Source of the DNA: Oidiodendron maius Zn
Lineage: Eukaryota > Ascomycota > Leotiomycetes > Myxotrichaceae
Assembly: GCA_000827325.1 (NCBI GenBank)
Contig: KN832873.1
Coordinates: forward strand, 2,432,245 to 2,496,244
Direction of reading: 5' to 3'
DNA: 64,000 nucleotides
Of the stretch, positions 45,738 to 62,229 are shown piece by piece. Position 1 is the first letter of the stretch. The number at the start of each line of letters is the position of its first letter. The notes under the pieces are model-generated. The model saw only the letters and a list, made by a program, of their open reading frames with translations, was not told where the DNA came from and did not search any database. The translations under genes and the position numbers were made by a program.

Positions 45738-46725
45738 ATGGCGACCTTCGAAGAGGCTGCCGGTGTGAAGCAATTAACCCCACTTACCTACGCCGCCTAC
45801 TTCCCACCAGACTGGTGTATTGGATCTGGTATTCCTTTTCAACCCAAGCGCAAGAAAAGAATATCGTAGCTAATACATTTCTCTCCGCATAGTCCCCCAT
45901 GGCGGATTCGTCACCACCGTATTCCTGCGCGTCGCAGAAGCCCATTTCAAGAGCACTCTCGCTCGACAGAACCAGCCGCACACCATCACCCTCCACCTAG
46001 ACTTCCTGCGGCGCACGCAGGCCGGTCCAGCACTCTTCACAGTTGTAGATAAGAAGCTCGGCCAGCAAACCTCCGTGATCCACGTTACGCTATCGCAGGA
46101 CGAGCGCGAGGAAGTCGTGGGCTACATTACAAACAGTAACATGCATACCGAAGAGGGTGTTAGCTTCTCCACAGAATTCTCATTACACCCGCCTCCCCTC
46201 CCCGTAGATCTCGTGCTACTAGCAGAAGATAAGGATCCAGCGTGGAAGTCACAGGGCGCGATAGCGTTCTCAGGGTGGCGGAAGGCGACTGAGAAGACGC
46301 AGTTCTACTTCCCGCGCGCCGGGCAGACGCATCCGCGCATGGCGGACGAGTGGATCCGGCTGAAGAATGGGGAGAGGTGGACGAATGCTGCGCTAGGGTA
46401 TGTGGCGGACATGTGGTCTATGCCGGTCGAGTCCTTCATGACGAGGGACGATGCAAATGGGGCCGGGGACGTGAAGAAGAGGGCAGCGAAGTTCTGGTAC
46501 CCCACAGTCCTCCTGAACTTGGATATCAAGAAGGCGCTACCAGAGGAGGGCGTCGAGTGGCTATTTACGAGAGTCTCCACGAAGCAGATCAAGAATGGGA
46601 GGATGGATCTGGAGGTGGTGATATTGGATGCAGCTGGCGAGATCGTTGCTCTAAGTCATCATGTCGCTCTGGCTGTGAGCTCACAGAGGAACATAGCTGG
46701 ACGCAAGACGAATGCAAAGATATAG
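45738..46725 (+). CDS. Thioesterase-like (hot-dog fold) protein
   Basis: Exons 45738-45828 and 45893-46725 give 307 residues. The tandem hot-dog fold of the acyl-CoA thioesterase-like family (PF13622-type) is suggested by VPHGGFVTTVFLRVAEAHFK, ITLHLDFLRRTQAGPALFTV, TNAALGYVADMWSMPVE and the second-half strand LEVVILDAAGEIVALSHHVA. Such proteins hydrolyse or bind acyl-CoA, but catalytic residues cannot be fixed by eye. The last three residues AKI resemble a weak peroxisomal PTS1 variant, so a peroxisomal place is possible. The start MATFEEAAGVKQLTPL is in good context and the splice joins CIGS to VPHGGF. Confidence 0.8.
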
Positions 46726-47297
46726 AATTATATACCAAATCAAAGATAGCATGTAAGAATAGACAATTCTACTATCACTGGACAAAATAAATGGGCTGCC
46801 ATTGGATTGACAAGTTTGGAATTCACAAGGTTAAAGTATGCAGAATTGTATGGGAACAGATATTGCTAACTGTGCATTCCTCACCTAGCCTGCTACGCTT
46901 AGCACATGCTTTGCAAACCGAGGCACAGAGCAGAGCCCTGTCATGACTAAAAGCACGCATTCTAAATGATACGCGATGAAACGAAGCGACGTGCAAGTCT
47001 ATCATTGAGACTACTCTTCTTCCGCTCGCCCTCCTTCGCATTATTGGGCGTCATGTGGCAAACTCGACGAATTGCCCGCCCGTGTCCTGGGACCGACTCG
47101 TGTTTGCCTATAATGCCGCGAAGGACAGGTCTGCTTTGCTGTGCTCCAATGTAAGATATGCTAGACATAGCACTCATTATGGGCTGGGCTATGCTACCGA
47201 GCAAGTAAATGCACAATGCTGGCACCATTGATTGCTTCACATAAAATCATCACTACTGGGAGTCAGTATTCGTTATCACAATTGAGCTGTAGAAGAC
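46726..47297. other. Convergent intergenic region
   Basis: 572 bp between the 3' ends of the thioesterase-like gene and the eIF3j gene; no gene recognised. Confidence 0.5.
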
Positions 47298-48178
47298 TCA
47301 CTCTCCAAAATCTTCATCATAAGCGTTGACATCTGCAGTTGTAGTTGCGTTCCTGCTAGCGACGAGCGTTACCTTGGTCTTCTGGGCCTTGCTCTTCTTG
47401 CCTCCTTTTTCAGCCGCCTTCTCTTCCTTCATCCTCTCATTGCTGAGCGTGGTCAGGGTGCTTGCGATTTTCTTGATCTGGTCGCTAGGCAGGTCCTTAG
47501 CCAACTGTTTTGTGAACTCCTGTAAAAATATGACATAATGTGCCTTCTTGGAATTGCTGGAGATGATAGGAATGAGAGTATCACGGAGTTGTTCGAACTG
47601 AGGTTTTGTCTTGGGATCGAAGAGAGGGAGAGTTGTCAGGTCAACAGTTGCGGAGGGATTCTTAGCGTCAAGAACAACAGCATTAGCCGGAGTGGTAGTT
47701 TTGCGATTGCTAATACCAATAGTGCCAAAGAGGTCCTCTGCGTGTTTAAGGTCAGCCTCTTGTTCCGTTCGTCGGAGGCGCTCTCTCTTTGTAGACTCGT
47801 CTTCGCTGCTGTCGTCGGAATCTTGCTCTGCAAGTTGGCGCTCGTGCTCGGCCTTCCGCTCTGCAATCCGCTGAGTCTTGGATTTCTTCGCGGCTTTCTC
47901 TGCCTCTACGGCCTTCTGTGCTTTCTCCTCGGCTGCCTTGGCCTTCTCGCGCTCAGCCTCAGAATCTTCAGCGGCGTCCCATGACTCGAGCACGTCGCTA
48001 TCGTCCTCCTCGTCGTCAAACTTGCTCCTTCTGGGGATAGCCGCTGTGGTAGGAGGAGAGCTTGGAGGCGTGGAACTATCTTCTTCTTCGTCTGTGGGGA
48101 CGAGTCAGCCCTATCCATTCACTGCACGATGTCGCGCATTAAGAGTCAAGGTGGCCTCTTACCCCACTTCTCTGCCAT
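47298..48178 (-). CDS. Translation initiation factor eIF3 subunit j (Hcr1)
   Basis: The first exon is only MAEKW plus one base, then a phase-1 intron leads to DEEEDSSTPPSSPPTT. The acidic start (FDDEEDDSDVLESWDA), the Lys/Ala/Glu-rich coiled coil (KAKAAEEKAQKAVEAEKAAK), the motif ADLKHAEDLFGTIG, the helix-bundle end (KKAHYVIFLQEFTKQLAKDL) and the tail NAYDEDFGE are all characteristic. eIF3j is a loosely bound eIF3 subunit that stabilises eIF3 on the 40S ribosome, assists start-site selection and ribosome recycling; its acidic tail reaches into the decoding centre. Confidence 0.92.
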
Positions 48179-49081
48179 TTTGACGGTTTCTAGACGCGCT
48201 GTCGGAGTCTTGTAATCAAAGAGGTAAAGGCCACTGGACCAGTGGTGGTAGGGCCGTTTAGAGAGGAGTGAAAATTGAGGCTTGCAGGAAAAGATGTGTC
48301 GAAAAGTGAGGAGGGTGATTTTTGGGTTTTGTGTGTTTCTACCTTGGTACCTTAAGAATGACTAAGATCAGGTAGTGTCCGGCTGCGGCCCAAACGATAA
48401 TACGTCGGACTAAAAATAAACTGAGACCCACGTGATACCAGTGGCTATGGAAGAGAGGAGGCATTCGAGTTTTATTTTATTAAGGAATATAAAGTCGAGT
48501 AGAAATATCCCACTGGGATTATAGCGTTGCCAGGCCAATGCCAAATGTGCCTGACTGGCAACTCCTGAATATCTCCGAAGGTTGACACACAGTCCACACA
48601 TTTACTTGTCTGCACAGCATCCATAAAAGCTAGCTGGTGTGCTCATAAAAGGAGACGCTACGTCCTTGTATATGACAGGTATTTAATTCTCATATGCCAC
48701 CAATGAAAAGGCGTAGAGGCTTTTCCTAGCTACTACTTTTGCACGAAGGACAGTATGGGGAGGTCAATTTGACACTTTCATTATCTTCTCTTCCCATTGA
48801 ATGTCATGGCCCCTAATCAAGGCTTTGCGGTTGAGTACTCCATATGTCCCATTCTCTTGGTCCAATTTCTTTCGTGTTTCAGAACCATCCAATCATCATA
48901 ACCTGCACCGGGTGATAAATTAAACACGTTGCTGCAAGCTGCAGTATCACATGCAAAGGAACATGGGCTGAGGTGTCTAGATCGGGGTTTCAATTTTATC
49001 TCCTGGCTTAGCAAACGCTCATTCCTAACCGGCTCTATCGATTCCTTGCATGACATATCAGAAGCCATCTGGCTTGTTAAA
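48179..49081. other. Upstream region of the eIF3j gene and 3' flank of enolase
   Basis: 0.9 kb; an ORF of 100 codons on the minus strand at 48817-49119 overlaps the enolase end and is not protein-like. CACGTG at 48429-48434, 250 bp upstream of the eIF3j start. No gene recognised. Confidence 0.5.
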
Positions 49082-51578
<2,497 letters not shown>

Positions 51579-52914
51579 ATGGATGAGGAACGTCAACACG
51601 CGTTGGCCTCGTTCAAGGCCAAGCTCTTAGAATCAAGGGAGTGGGAAGCAAAGCTCAAGGCGTTGCGGTTAGAGATCAAGGGCCTGCAGAAGGAATTCGA
51701 CCACACCGAAGAGAATATCAAGGCTCTGCAGAGTGTAGGACAGATTATCGGAGAGGTTCTGAAGCAGCTGGATGATGAGAGATGTTCGTGCTGCCCTCTT
51801 CGCCTTGTGGTCATTACTATACACAGTGTGCTGACATATCAACCATCAGTTATCGTCAAGGCCTCATCTGGCCCGCGATATGTTGTTGGATGCAGGTCGA
51901 AGGTGAACAAGGCACAGCTCAAACAGGGAACTCGTGTAGCGCTGGATATGACCACTCTGACCATCATGCGAATGCTACCCCGAGAAGTAGACCCCCTCGT
52001 GTACAATATGTCATTGGAAGATCCCGGCCAAGTTAGCTTTGGAGGAATCGGTGGGCTCAATGAGCAGATAAGAGAACTGAGAGAGGTCATCGAATTGCCG
52101 TTGAAGAATCCCGAACTATTCCTCCGAGTTGGTATCAAGCCGCCAAAGGGTGTTCTGCTTTACGGGCCGCCTGGGACTGGGAAGACCTTGCTTGCGAGAG
52201 CCGTGGCAAGCAGCCTAGAAACAAATTTCTTAAAGGGTGAGGCTAAGTGAGTATCTTGGAGTTACACTTCTAACCGTTGACAGTGGTATCTTCTGCAATC
52301 GTGGACAAATACATCGGCGAATCAGCACGCTTAATAAGAGAAATGTTTGGATACGCCAAGGAACACGAGCCTTGTATTATATTCATGGATGAAATTGATG
52401 CTATCGGTGGCCGAAGGTTTTCAGAAGGCACTTCTGCTGACCGTGAAATCCAGCGGACACTGATGGAGCTGCTGAACCAGCTTGATGGCTTTGACTACTT
52501 AGGGAAGACAAAGATTATTATGGCCACAAATCGACCAGATACGCTAGACCCAGCCCTCCTCAGGGCTGGGCGTCTGGATAGAAAGATTGAAATCCCCCTG
52601 CCCAACGAAGTAGGCCGTCTAGAGATCTTGAAGATCCACGCAGCGGGTGTGGTCACGGATGGCGACATTGATTTTGAGAGCGTGGTGAAAATGAGCGACG
52701 GGCTCAACGGAGCCGACTTGCGAAACGTCGTAACGGAAGCGTACGCATACCACCCCTTGGTGTCTTTCTTTGCATACTGACTTTTTCTTACAGTGGGCTA
52801 TTTGCAATCAAGGATTATCGGGATTCCGTCAGCCAGGATGATTTCAATAAAGCAGTGCGCAAGGTGGCCGAGGCAAAGAAGCTAGAAGGTAAGCTGGAGT
52901 ATCAAAAGCTCTAA
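51579..52914 (+). CDS. 26S proteasome AAA-ATPase subunit Rpt4
   Basis: Exons 51579-51783, 51850-52236, 52284-52740 and 52794-52914 encode 389 residues, the usual length. An amino-terminal coiled coil ([20 protein letters not shown]) precedes an OB domain ([20 protein letters not shown]) and the AAA module: Walker A GPPGTGKT, Walker [16 protein letters not shown], sensor [15 protein letters not shown] and arginine finger region RAGRLDRK. The motif RALMTM-like of other Rpts is absent, and the sequence around [10 protein letters not shown] places it as Rpt4 rather than Rpt1/2/3/5/6. It unfolds ubiquitinated substrates in the regulatory particle. The start ATG sits in frame, with upstream open frame to 51501 judged to be leader. 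Confidence 0.93.
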
Positions 52915-54244
52915 ATTTCAGAGGTGGATCTGGTGTCGGGGCGAGAGCGATGAATATCGTGGTCGAGCATGGCTGGGCCCTTGTAATAGTACCACCAACC
53001 AATGCATAAATATTTCGGGCCTGTATGTTTGTCGATCTCGCTCAGTATTTGACTATCTATTATTGGTATGTATGCAACGGTCAGAGCTGGGCCTCCTGTA
53101 GACGCGCGGGCATCCGAGCTGTTCCGTGTACCAAGGTCAGAACCCCCTTTTTCCTCCACGGCTGTTACGGCTGATGCTGGTTGCCGTGAGGATGTCGTTT
53201 CCGGGATCTACCTTCAAGCAGCGCTTTTCCCTCCTTAGTCCTTCAGCCCCGCCCCGTATTTTCTCCCTACGTCACCGCCAGACACTCTCCGTCACAGGTC
53301 TCACAGCGGGCAGTCGTCGAATGATGGGAAGCATGCTGACGGGAGGGTTAGAGGTTCCTGCACCGGGACGAGCCTCATGCGCATTCGGGTCTGTCAAGTG
53401 GTGCCGGTGCCCTACGTGCCTCTCTTGCACGTCATGGCCCATGCATCTTCTCGTGCCTATGAAGCCCATGTCTAGAGATCCTCAAATAGATGTGGCTAAC
53501 TCGTGCAGCTACCGTGGTTGTGGCTGTGGCCCTGGTTTAAGCCTTCGCCTAAGCCCGAAGGGCCCAAGAGAAACGATGAACCCAGCAGACATCAGACCAA
53601 GGACCCAAGGGCGAACATGTGGAATCGTGCAGACGATACGGGAGCGCCGTATCTGTCTCCTTTCTGTCCCTCGATTTGGGGTTTTACGAGGGTCAGCCTT
53701 ATCAGAAGTGCAAATACGAGAGGGACAGGGGCGGAGAAAGTCAAGAAAGTCAATAGTAGCGCGTCAGGTAATGCAGACAGGCAAGCTAGAGACGGGACCA
53801 GCATGCAAAGGCACAAAGACGCCAAAGAGCGCACTAAGATAGAAACAATAAAAGAGTTAGGGGGTTTCTTGGTACCGTACCTGTCTACGTACCTCTCGCC
53901 TCCTTCTAAGCCGTACTGCCTCTCGTATCTTAGTCGCCTAGCGAGCCGGGGTGCTTGCTTGGTGGAGGTTTCATAACAAACTTCCAAGCCGTAGTCAGAC
54001 CAAACGTCTCCCTTTCTCCCAGCACAAGCAAAACATACAAAAACATACAAAAACATACAAGAGCTCAGCGTCCCCTTCCCAGCTGCTCTCTACTCATATT
54101 CTCTCGTTCTCGCCCCAACCCTTTTCCGCGCTCGCTCTGCGTCTGCCATCTTTCTTCTCCGTCTTCGTCCTTTCATCTCTTTTGCGGGGTCCAACAGCCT
54201 GATCCATCCAATTCGCTGTCCTCTTCTTCATACGAATTCCAACC
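52915..54244. other. Upstream region of gfa1
   Basis: 1.3 kb without a supported gene. It contains two overlapping ORFs of 157-238 codons without any recognisable domain, a GTACCGTAC motif at 53872-53880, a 10-bp tandem repeat, and CT-rich tracts from 54060 to 54200 that fit a long leader. Confidence 0.55.
54031..54060. repeat. Three exact copies of a 10-bp unit (AAACATACAA)
   Basis: Units at 54031-54040, 54041-54050 and 54051-54060 are identical. It lies in the gfa1 5' leader or promoter, about 190 bp before the start codon. Confidence 0.85.
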
Positions 54245-56565
<2,321 letters not shown>

Positions 56566-56962
56566 ACGGTGACGGGATGGCTCTGCTGCTTTTAAATGTT
56601 TGGATCTTCGGAGCGGGAAAAATTCGGGGGTCTGGGATATGCAGTTAAGTTGGGGATTTGAACTGCTTTTGCGTCTGCGGTGCTCTTGTAGAGGGTTGTC
56701 AATTTTAGCTAGGTAATGAAATTGACCTATCTTACTATCATGCTTCTACTCAATATTATGTACGCCGTGCTTACGTAGTTAAATTTTCTGTGTTGTAGAA
56801 CCTCTTTGTAATGCAGAGAATGGGTCTAAGACTGCCAGATAAGCACTGAATATCAACAGGACGTGCCGAGCAAGGATCACAGCAGACGCTACTTTTCTTA
56901 GTAACACGCTCGTGCAATTGTATGTCTAATAGTACAACTAAATGCAGCTAATCATTACCATC
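56566..56962. other. Convergent intergenic region
   Basis: 397 bp between the gfa1 and proteasome beta7 3' ends; no gene recognised. Confidence 0.5.
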
Positions 56963-57919
56963 TCAGTTGACTTGAGTCCCATATCCTCGAATCTTCTCCG
57001 CGCTGTGATTTTTCCTCTAGTTAGCTAAAGTATTCCTCGAAGACGGAGTTTTCAGGGTAAACTTACAAAGCCCAGCTCTGGGCCTCCAGCTTCTCATTCT
57101 CCCTCAGGTCAATACCATCCTTAGTCACTACTGCAATGGAATATTTATCCATGCTTCTCGCGTCTCGGTAGAATAGCACCTTCATGCACTCCTTAATCGC
57201 CTCTACGGCCTGCTCCTTAGATAATCCTGCAGCGGCCTCCTCATCAGGCGCCAGAGTCCTCAATATAGGCTGTGCCAAGTGGGCACCGAATCCCGTGGCC
57301 AAACTGGGCGCACTGAACGTCGTTCCTAGTAAATCGGCGCTCGCTAAGAACGGCTTCTTCTCTTGGTCAACGCCTGCGACTAGGACCTGGTTCCACAAGG
57401 GATTGAATTCCGAACGCCTCTTGTAAAAGACTTTAGAGAGGTAGGTGTGAAGGTTGTGCGCGTTCAGCGTATGCCCTGTTGTGCCATAGGCTTCTTCGGT
57501 GTCGAGAGAGGTTAGCAAACGATCAAGATATTGCATATCTGAAACGTCGCCGCCGAAACCGACCACTGCGGCATCGGCGAAGGTACGCAGACGCTTTACA
57601 TCGGTGAAGCGGGCAAGGGATCCGTATGATGCTGGTAAGAGAGCGTGTTAGCGTTGCGTAATTGTGATCAGGAAATGGTGATGTAGCACCTAGATTGTCT
57701 GCGGCAATCACGACACCTTCTTTGAACTTCAGGGCTACTACGGAGGTACCAGTGACAACGGGCTGTTGGGTATGTTGATTTGGGCCGCTGTTCTGAAGAT
57801 ATGAGGCATCATATGCACCGTAAACGTCGTCTCTTGGCTGTAGAATAGATGTCAGCGAGCTCCAATTCGCTATAACATTGTAAACGTACACGACCCCAGC
57901 CTTGCGGGAGATGATTCAT
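56963..57919 (-). CDS. 20S proteasome subunit beta7 (Pre4)
   Basis: Start MNHLPQGWGR at 57919, then PRDDVYGAYDASYLQN, the conserved prosequence-to-core junction TGTSVVALKFKEGVVIAADN, and an intron before ASYGSLARFTDVKRLR. The core includes LTSLDTEEAYG and VLFYRDARSMDKYSI. A last short exon supplies FAEKIRGYGTQVN, the tail that reaches across the beta ring in beta7. The residue at the mature N-terminus is Thr-like but beta7 is an inactive subunit in yeast. It forms part of the outer beta ring. A 253-bp spacer separates it from the divergent HCNGP gene. Confidence 0.9.
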
Positions 57920-58172
57920 GCTGCTAGAAGTGAGACTATAGAGGAGGCAAATATTAAAGGATCAAGGGAGGAGGATTTAGACGATTGTGGTGTTTATGTT
58001 CAAAGAAGTCTATGGTTCTGGAGGTGGAAAGCATCTCGATAGCTAGGCAAGCTTGACCGCGTAAAAGGTTACGTTGTCCTGATATATAAGGCAACAACAT
58101 GTTCTTTTTCGATCGCATTCGAGACTTCTGGTAACATTCAAAATTCAGTACTCATGCCTACTGTAATTCACG

Positions 58173-59038
58173 ATGTCAGGACTGGTCGGCTATGGGAGTA
58201 GTGATGAGGAAGAAGATCCACAAGTAGCTCCTCCCAAACTTCCATCCTCTGTTGGTCCTTCGAATGGGATACAAAGTGGTAAGTTTCTCAAACTCCACAC
58301 ACAAACTTTCAAACTGACGACATATCAGGGATACCAGAAACAAAAAAAGACGCAGTTACCCAACGTTCATCGGAGGTTATAACTCCGCCTGTGGGTCCTG
58401 TTCTAGGACCTACAGGCCCCGCCCCAGTCGACATCACTATATCAGAATCACAAGACGATGGAGACTCTGCGCCTCAGTCGCCTTATTCAACAGAGAGATC
58501 CCTCATACGAGATCTAACTCTTCCTACTGTCCCAAACTATGATATCCCACCATCACCACCTGGATCGCCTGACGATAGCACAAATGCGAAGTTTAAGCAT
58601 TTTCTGGGCTTGAAACAACAAGGAGTGCATTTCAATGGAAAGCTTGCGAAATCATCAGCCTTGAAGAACCCCAGCCTCATGCAAAAGCTCATGGATTTCT
58701 CTGATATTGGGGAAGAAGATCAGTATGCTACAACATTGCCAAAGGATCTATGGAACCCGAATGGATTTCCGGAATACGCATACAAAGAGGAGCTTTCGAA
58801 GAGCCAACAGCAAATTCGAAAGAGGCTAGAGGAGAAGAAAGCTAGGGGCCAGAGAGAATTGGTGGATTTCGTGCCGGCGACAGCGTCTGGAGAGTCTTCC
58901 AGGAGCGGCACTCCAGGTTCGAGTGGAAGGATGGGCCCGAAGAGTGCTGCGGAGAGGGTTTTGGCCGGGCTTGACCGAGGTCGGTCAAGCTCTCCACAAG
59001 GTCAAAATCTGAAGAGGAAAACCAGATTTGACAGCTGA
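58173..59038 (+). CDS. HCNGP/SAP30BP-like protein
   Basis: Exons 58173-58278 and 58329-59038 encode 271 residues. It starts MSGLVGYGSSDEEEDPQVAP and has the HCNGP domain block: PPSPPGSPDDSTNAKFKHFL, GLKQQGVHFNGKLAKSSALK, NPSLMQKLMDFSDIGEEDQY, LPKDLWNPNGFPEYAYKEEL and SQQQIRKRLEEKKARGQREL. Human SAP30BP/HCNGP acts as a transcription and splicing cofactor (with RBM17) for short introns, but the fungal role is unclear. The Ser/Arg/Gly-rich tail ends with RKTRFDS. The neighbouring gene uses a shared short promoter. Confidence 0.88.
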
Positions 59039-59629
59039 TGACGAGTATTATGACCTGCCATACAGACGGGATAGTAACAACCGAACTAATACAGTTCTGA
59101 TGTACTGCCACCTAGGCCGGGATCAGCTCACCCGCTCACACCACGAAGCCCGAGATGTGATGCTGTCCTTGGATGCAAGGCTGGCTCACGAGGCTGGATC
59201 ACGGGGTTACGAGGCGAAGCATGATCCAGCTCAGCTCGAGAGTTCCCCTCTGCACAAGTAACATGACAAAGGGCTTTAGCTATGTACTTGATCAGTATAT
59301 ATTGACTTCTTGTGTACGAAATGAATATAGTCAACAACTGGCGCTAGTCTCTGTCCCGTTTTATATGAGCGCGGGATCTCGACCCCTGCATTTGACGATG
59401 TAATCAGGCACTCTTCGCGTTTCTCACGAGCCGAGTCTGCTGGTCGAGCACTGACATTCAACAAGCTGCACTTCGAAAGGCCCAGAGCATTCCTTCATTA
59501 CCATTCCGTTGCTTGCCTAGTTGACTTAGAGGCCTTCTGCTCTCGCTTCTCGACCTCTCATCGTTTTGGGGTGGAGCCATCGTGTTTTACCTGTCAGGTC
59601 CTCATAGCTGCCTTGACTTGCCGGCGAAC
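59039..59629. other. Spacer between the HCNGP gene and the chk2-like gene
   Basis: About 590 bp, no supported gene; the ORFs here are short and shadow-like. It contains the HCNGP 3' UTR and the kinase promoter. Confidence 0.5.
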
Positions 59630-61753
59630 ATGGCACCTCGACAAGAGAAGTCGCAATTGAAACGCGCTCGAGTAAGCCCAGGCCTCCAATACTTTGAAGA
59701 TGTCTCTCTAACAGCGCATTTGGGATACAGGGCGGAGCAGCCGACGAGAAGGACTCCTCTAAGAAGCCCCGCCGCTCTGACCGATTATCTCAATCTCAGA
59801 CGGGTACTACTTCGAAAAAGCAACAGCCTTCGCCTATTGCTGAAGAGTCCCTCACTCCCCCAGCTAAAGGATACAAGGAGGTTACAACAACACCGCCCAA
59901 AGGTCGACAAGGCCATGCATATCAACCTCCCGATCCGAGCTCGCTCACGGAGGCAGTGGGCTTCTCATCCCCACCCCAAGATACTCAAGCATTCTCGCAA
60001 TTCCCTAATGTGCCATCTACTTTCGATGATATTGAAAATGAAGCGGAGGAGGGTGTATGGGGATATCTGATTCCCTTGGACCAGAAGTATGGCAAGTCTC
60101 TGGTATTGCGAAAACGTAATGTCTGCCCAGATGAGACGGAGCAAGATGGTAAAGATGAGCAAACCCCTCGCACAAAGGCGAAAGCTGCTGCAGCAGGTGG
60201 ATACTTGATAGGTCGACATCCTGAGTGCGGTAAGTCTTCCAACATCTCTAATCAGGATAGAAGTCTAAACCGAAGCCCCGGTAGATCTTATTATCGACCA
60301 TCCCATTGTATCGAATAGGCATTGTCTTATCTTTGTTGAAAGCAAAGGAGGTGATAGTGTCGCTGTAGTAGAGGACCTGTCAAGTAATGGAACGTTTGTC
60401 AACGAGGCCGTTATCGGACGGAACAAACGTCGAGAGCTACAAGACCAAGATGAGATTACCCTTCTGGACAAGGCTAGATTTGTCTTCAGATACCCCAAAA
60501 ATCGGGAGGCAGGCGGTTTCTTGCAGCAGTATACCCTTCTAGAGAAGTTAGGCAAGGGCCACTTCGCGGAGGTGTTCTTATGCGTTGAAAAAGCCACAGG
60601 CGAACGCTACGCTGTCAAGGTTTTTACCAAACGACCTGGTGTAGAAGATAGGTCAAAGACAGAAGGCTTACAGCAGGAGATTGCTGTGTTGATGGGTGTA
60701 AACCATCCAAACATGCTCTGTCTGAAGGCTACATTTGATGAACCTACTGCTGTTTATCTTGTCTTAGAGCTTGCCGCCGAGGGCGAATTGTTCAACTGGA
60801 TTGTTATGAAGCAGAAATTGACTGAGGCCGAAACAAGGAAACTCTTTCTTCAACTATTTCATGGTGTGAAGTACTTGGTAAGTTGGACTGATCAATCAAA
60901 CATAGCTCACACTTACATACAATAGCATGATCGAGGCATAGTGCATCGGGATATTAAGCCCGAAAACATCCTCCTAACTGACAAAGACCTTCACGTTAAG
61001 TTAGCAGATTTCGGCCTGGCAAAGATCATCGGTGAGGAATCCTTCACGACCACACTTTGTGGTACACCAAGTTACGTGGCGCCAGAAATCCTGGAGGAAA
61101 GTAGACATCGCCGATATACACGTGCAGTAGATATCTGGTCCCTCGGAGTTGTACTCTACATCTGCCTGTGTGGCTTCCCCCCATTCTCTGACGAATTATA
61201 TACAAGGGAGAATCCTTATACACTCACGCAGCAGATCAAGAAAGGAAGATTTGACTACCCATCTCCGTACTGGGACTCAGTTGGCGATCCAGCTCTGGAT
61301 TTGATCGACCGCATGTTGACCGTGGACGTGGAGAAGCGCTACACCATTATCGATTGTCTCGAGCACCCGTGGACCACTCAAGGAATGCCCAACCCGAACG
61401 ACAGTACCGATGGCCTAGTTGGTGCAATTGCCAATCTAGATTTCAGCAAGAGGAAGATGGCAAGAGAACGAACACTTCTCAGTAGCATCAATGATGTCAA
61501 GATCACTCGGGTTATTGAGATCCAACCGAACAAAGAACCCGTCAAGGTTTACGTTAAAAATCCCAAGTCTTCGCAGAACAGAGTCAACAACTCTGCAGCC
61601 GCAAATGCGATCGGATTTGCTAACGGCCCAGGGAGGGAAGATTCCCCATCCAGGAATCGTGCCCCTAATGAGTTTATGGAAGTTGGCGGGAAAGGGGACG
61701 AGTCACTCTTTAGTTATAACGGCGATTCCGTATACTCCAAGAGCCAGGGTTAA
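59630..61753 (+). CDS. Chk2/Cds1-type checkpoint kinase (FHA + Ser/Thr kinase)
   Basis: Exons 59630-59671, 59731-60229, 60285-60877 and 60926-61753 give 653 residues. The amino part is Ser/Pro-rich. The FHA domain (about residues 130-245) has GRHPECD, SNRHCLIF and SNGTFVN, the phosphothreonine-binding pattern. The kinase domain (about 255-530) has LGKGHFAEVFLC (Gly loop), AVKVF (Lys), HRDIKPEN, DFGLAK, and the activation loop TTTLCGTPSYVAPE. A helix-rich tail with KITRVIEIQPNKEPVKVYV follows. It has one FHA, like Chk2/Cds1, not two as in Rad53. It acts downstream of ATM/ATR-like kinases in the DNA damage and replication checkpoint (ChkB in Aspergillus). Confidence 0.92.
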
Positions 61754-62229
61754 TATCCAGGGCAAAGGTGTATATGTTGTGACACTGCAGGTTTCTCGTG
61801 AATCCTTCGATGGCTCCAGAGGTCATGTGAAGAGATTCGCCGTACGTTATAAACTGATCTACTGCTTTCTACCTTGGCGCCGTATTTGGTATTGATCGGG
61901 GAGTTTAGGAGTATGGATGGAAACGCAGAAAAGTGAGATATATCTCTTCTGGAAGATAGACTGGCATAGTACCATAGTTTAATAAAATTCAGACGCACTC
62001 ATAACGTCTACTTTACGAATCGAGATGATAATCTTCTCTGAGTATTACTATTTACATACCGAGTAACAATCCTATGGATGTTTTGCCTAAAAGTTCGCCA
62101 ACTCTTCTGATATGGGCAGGTTTGTCTCCAAATTCTATACGCCCATGACGCCCGTGCTAATCCAAGTCTAGACATTTTTGTCGACTTTTATACATGTTTT
62201 CGTTAATAAGCATGAGGGGGGATAGTCTA
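61754..62229. other. Convergent intergenic region
   Basis: 476 bp between the kinase and mdm31 3' ends; no gene recognised. Confidence 0.5.

Noticed and set aside
53126-53976. Two overlapping ORFs (238 and 157 codons) upstream of gfa1
   Set aside because: Not protein-like in composition and in mutual conflict; region has features of a leader/promoter.
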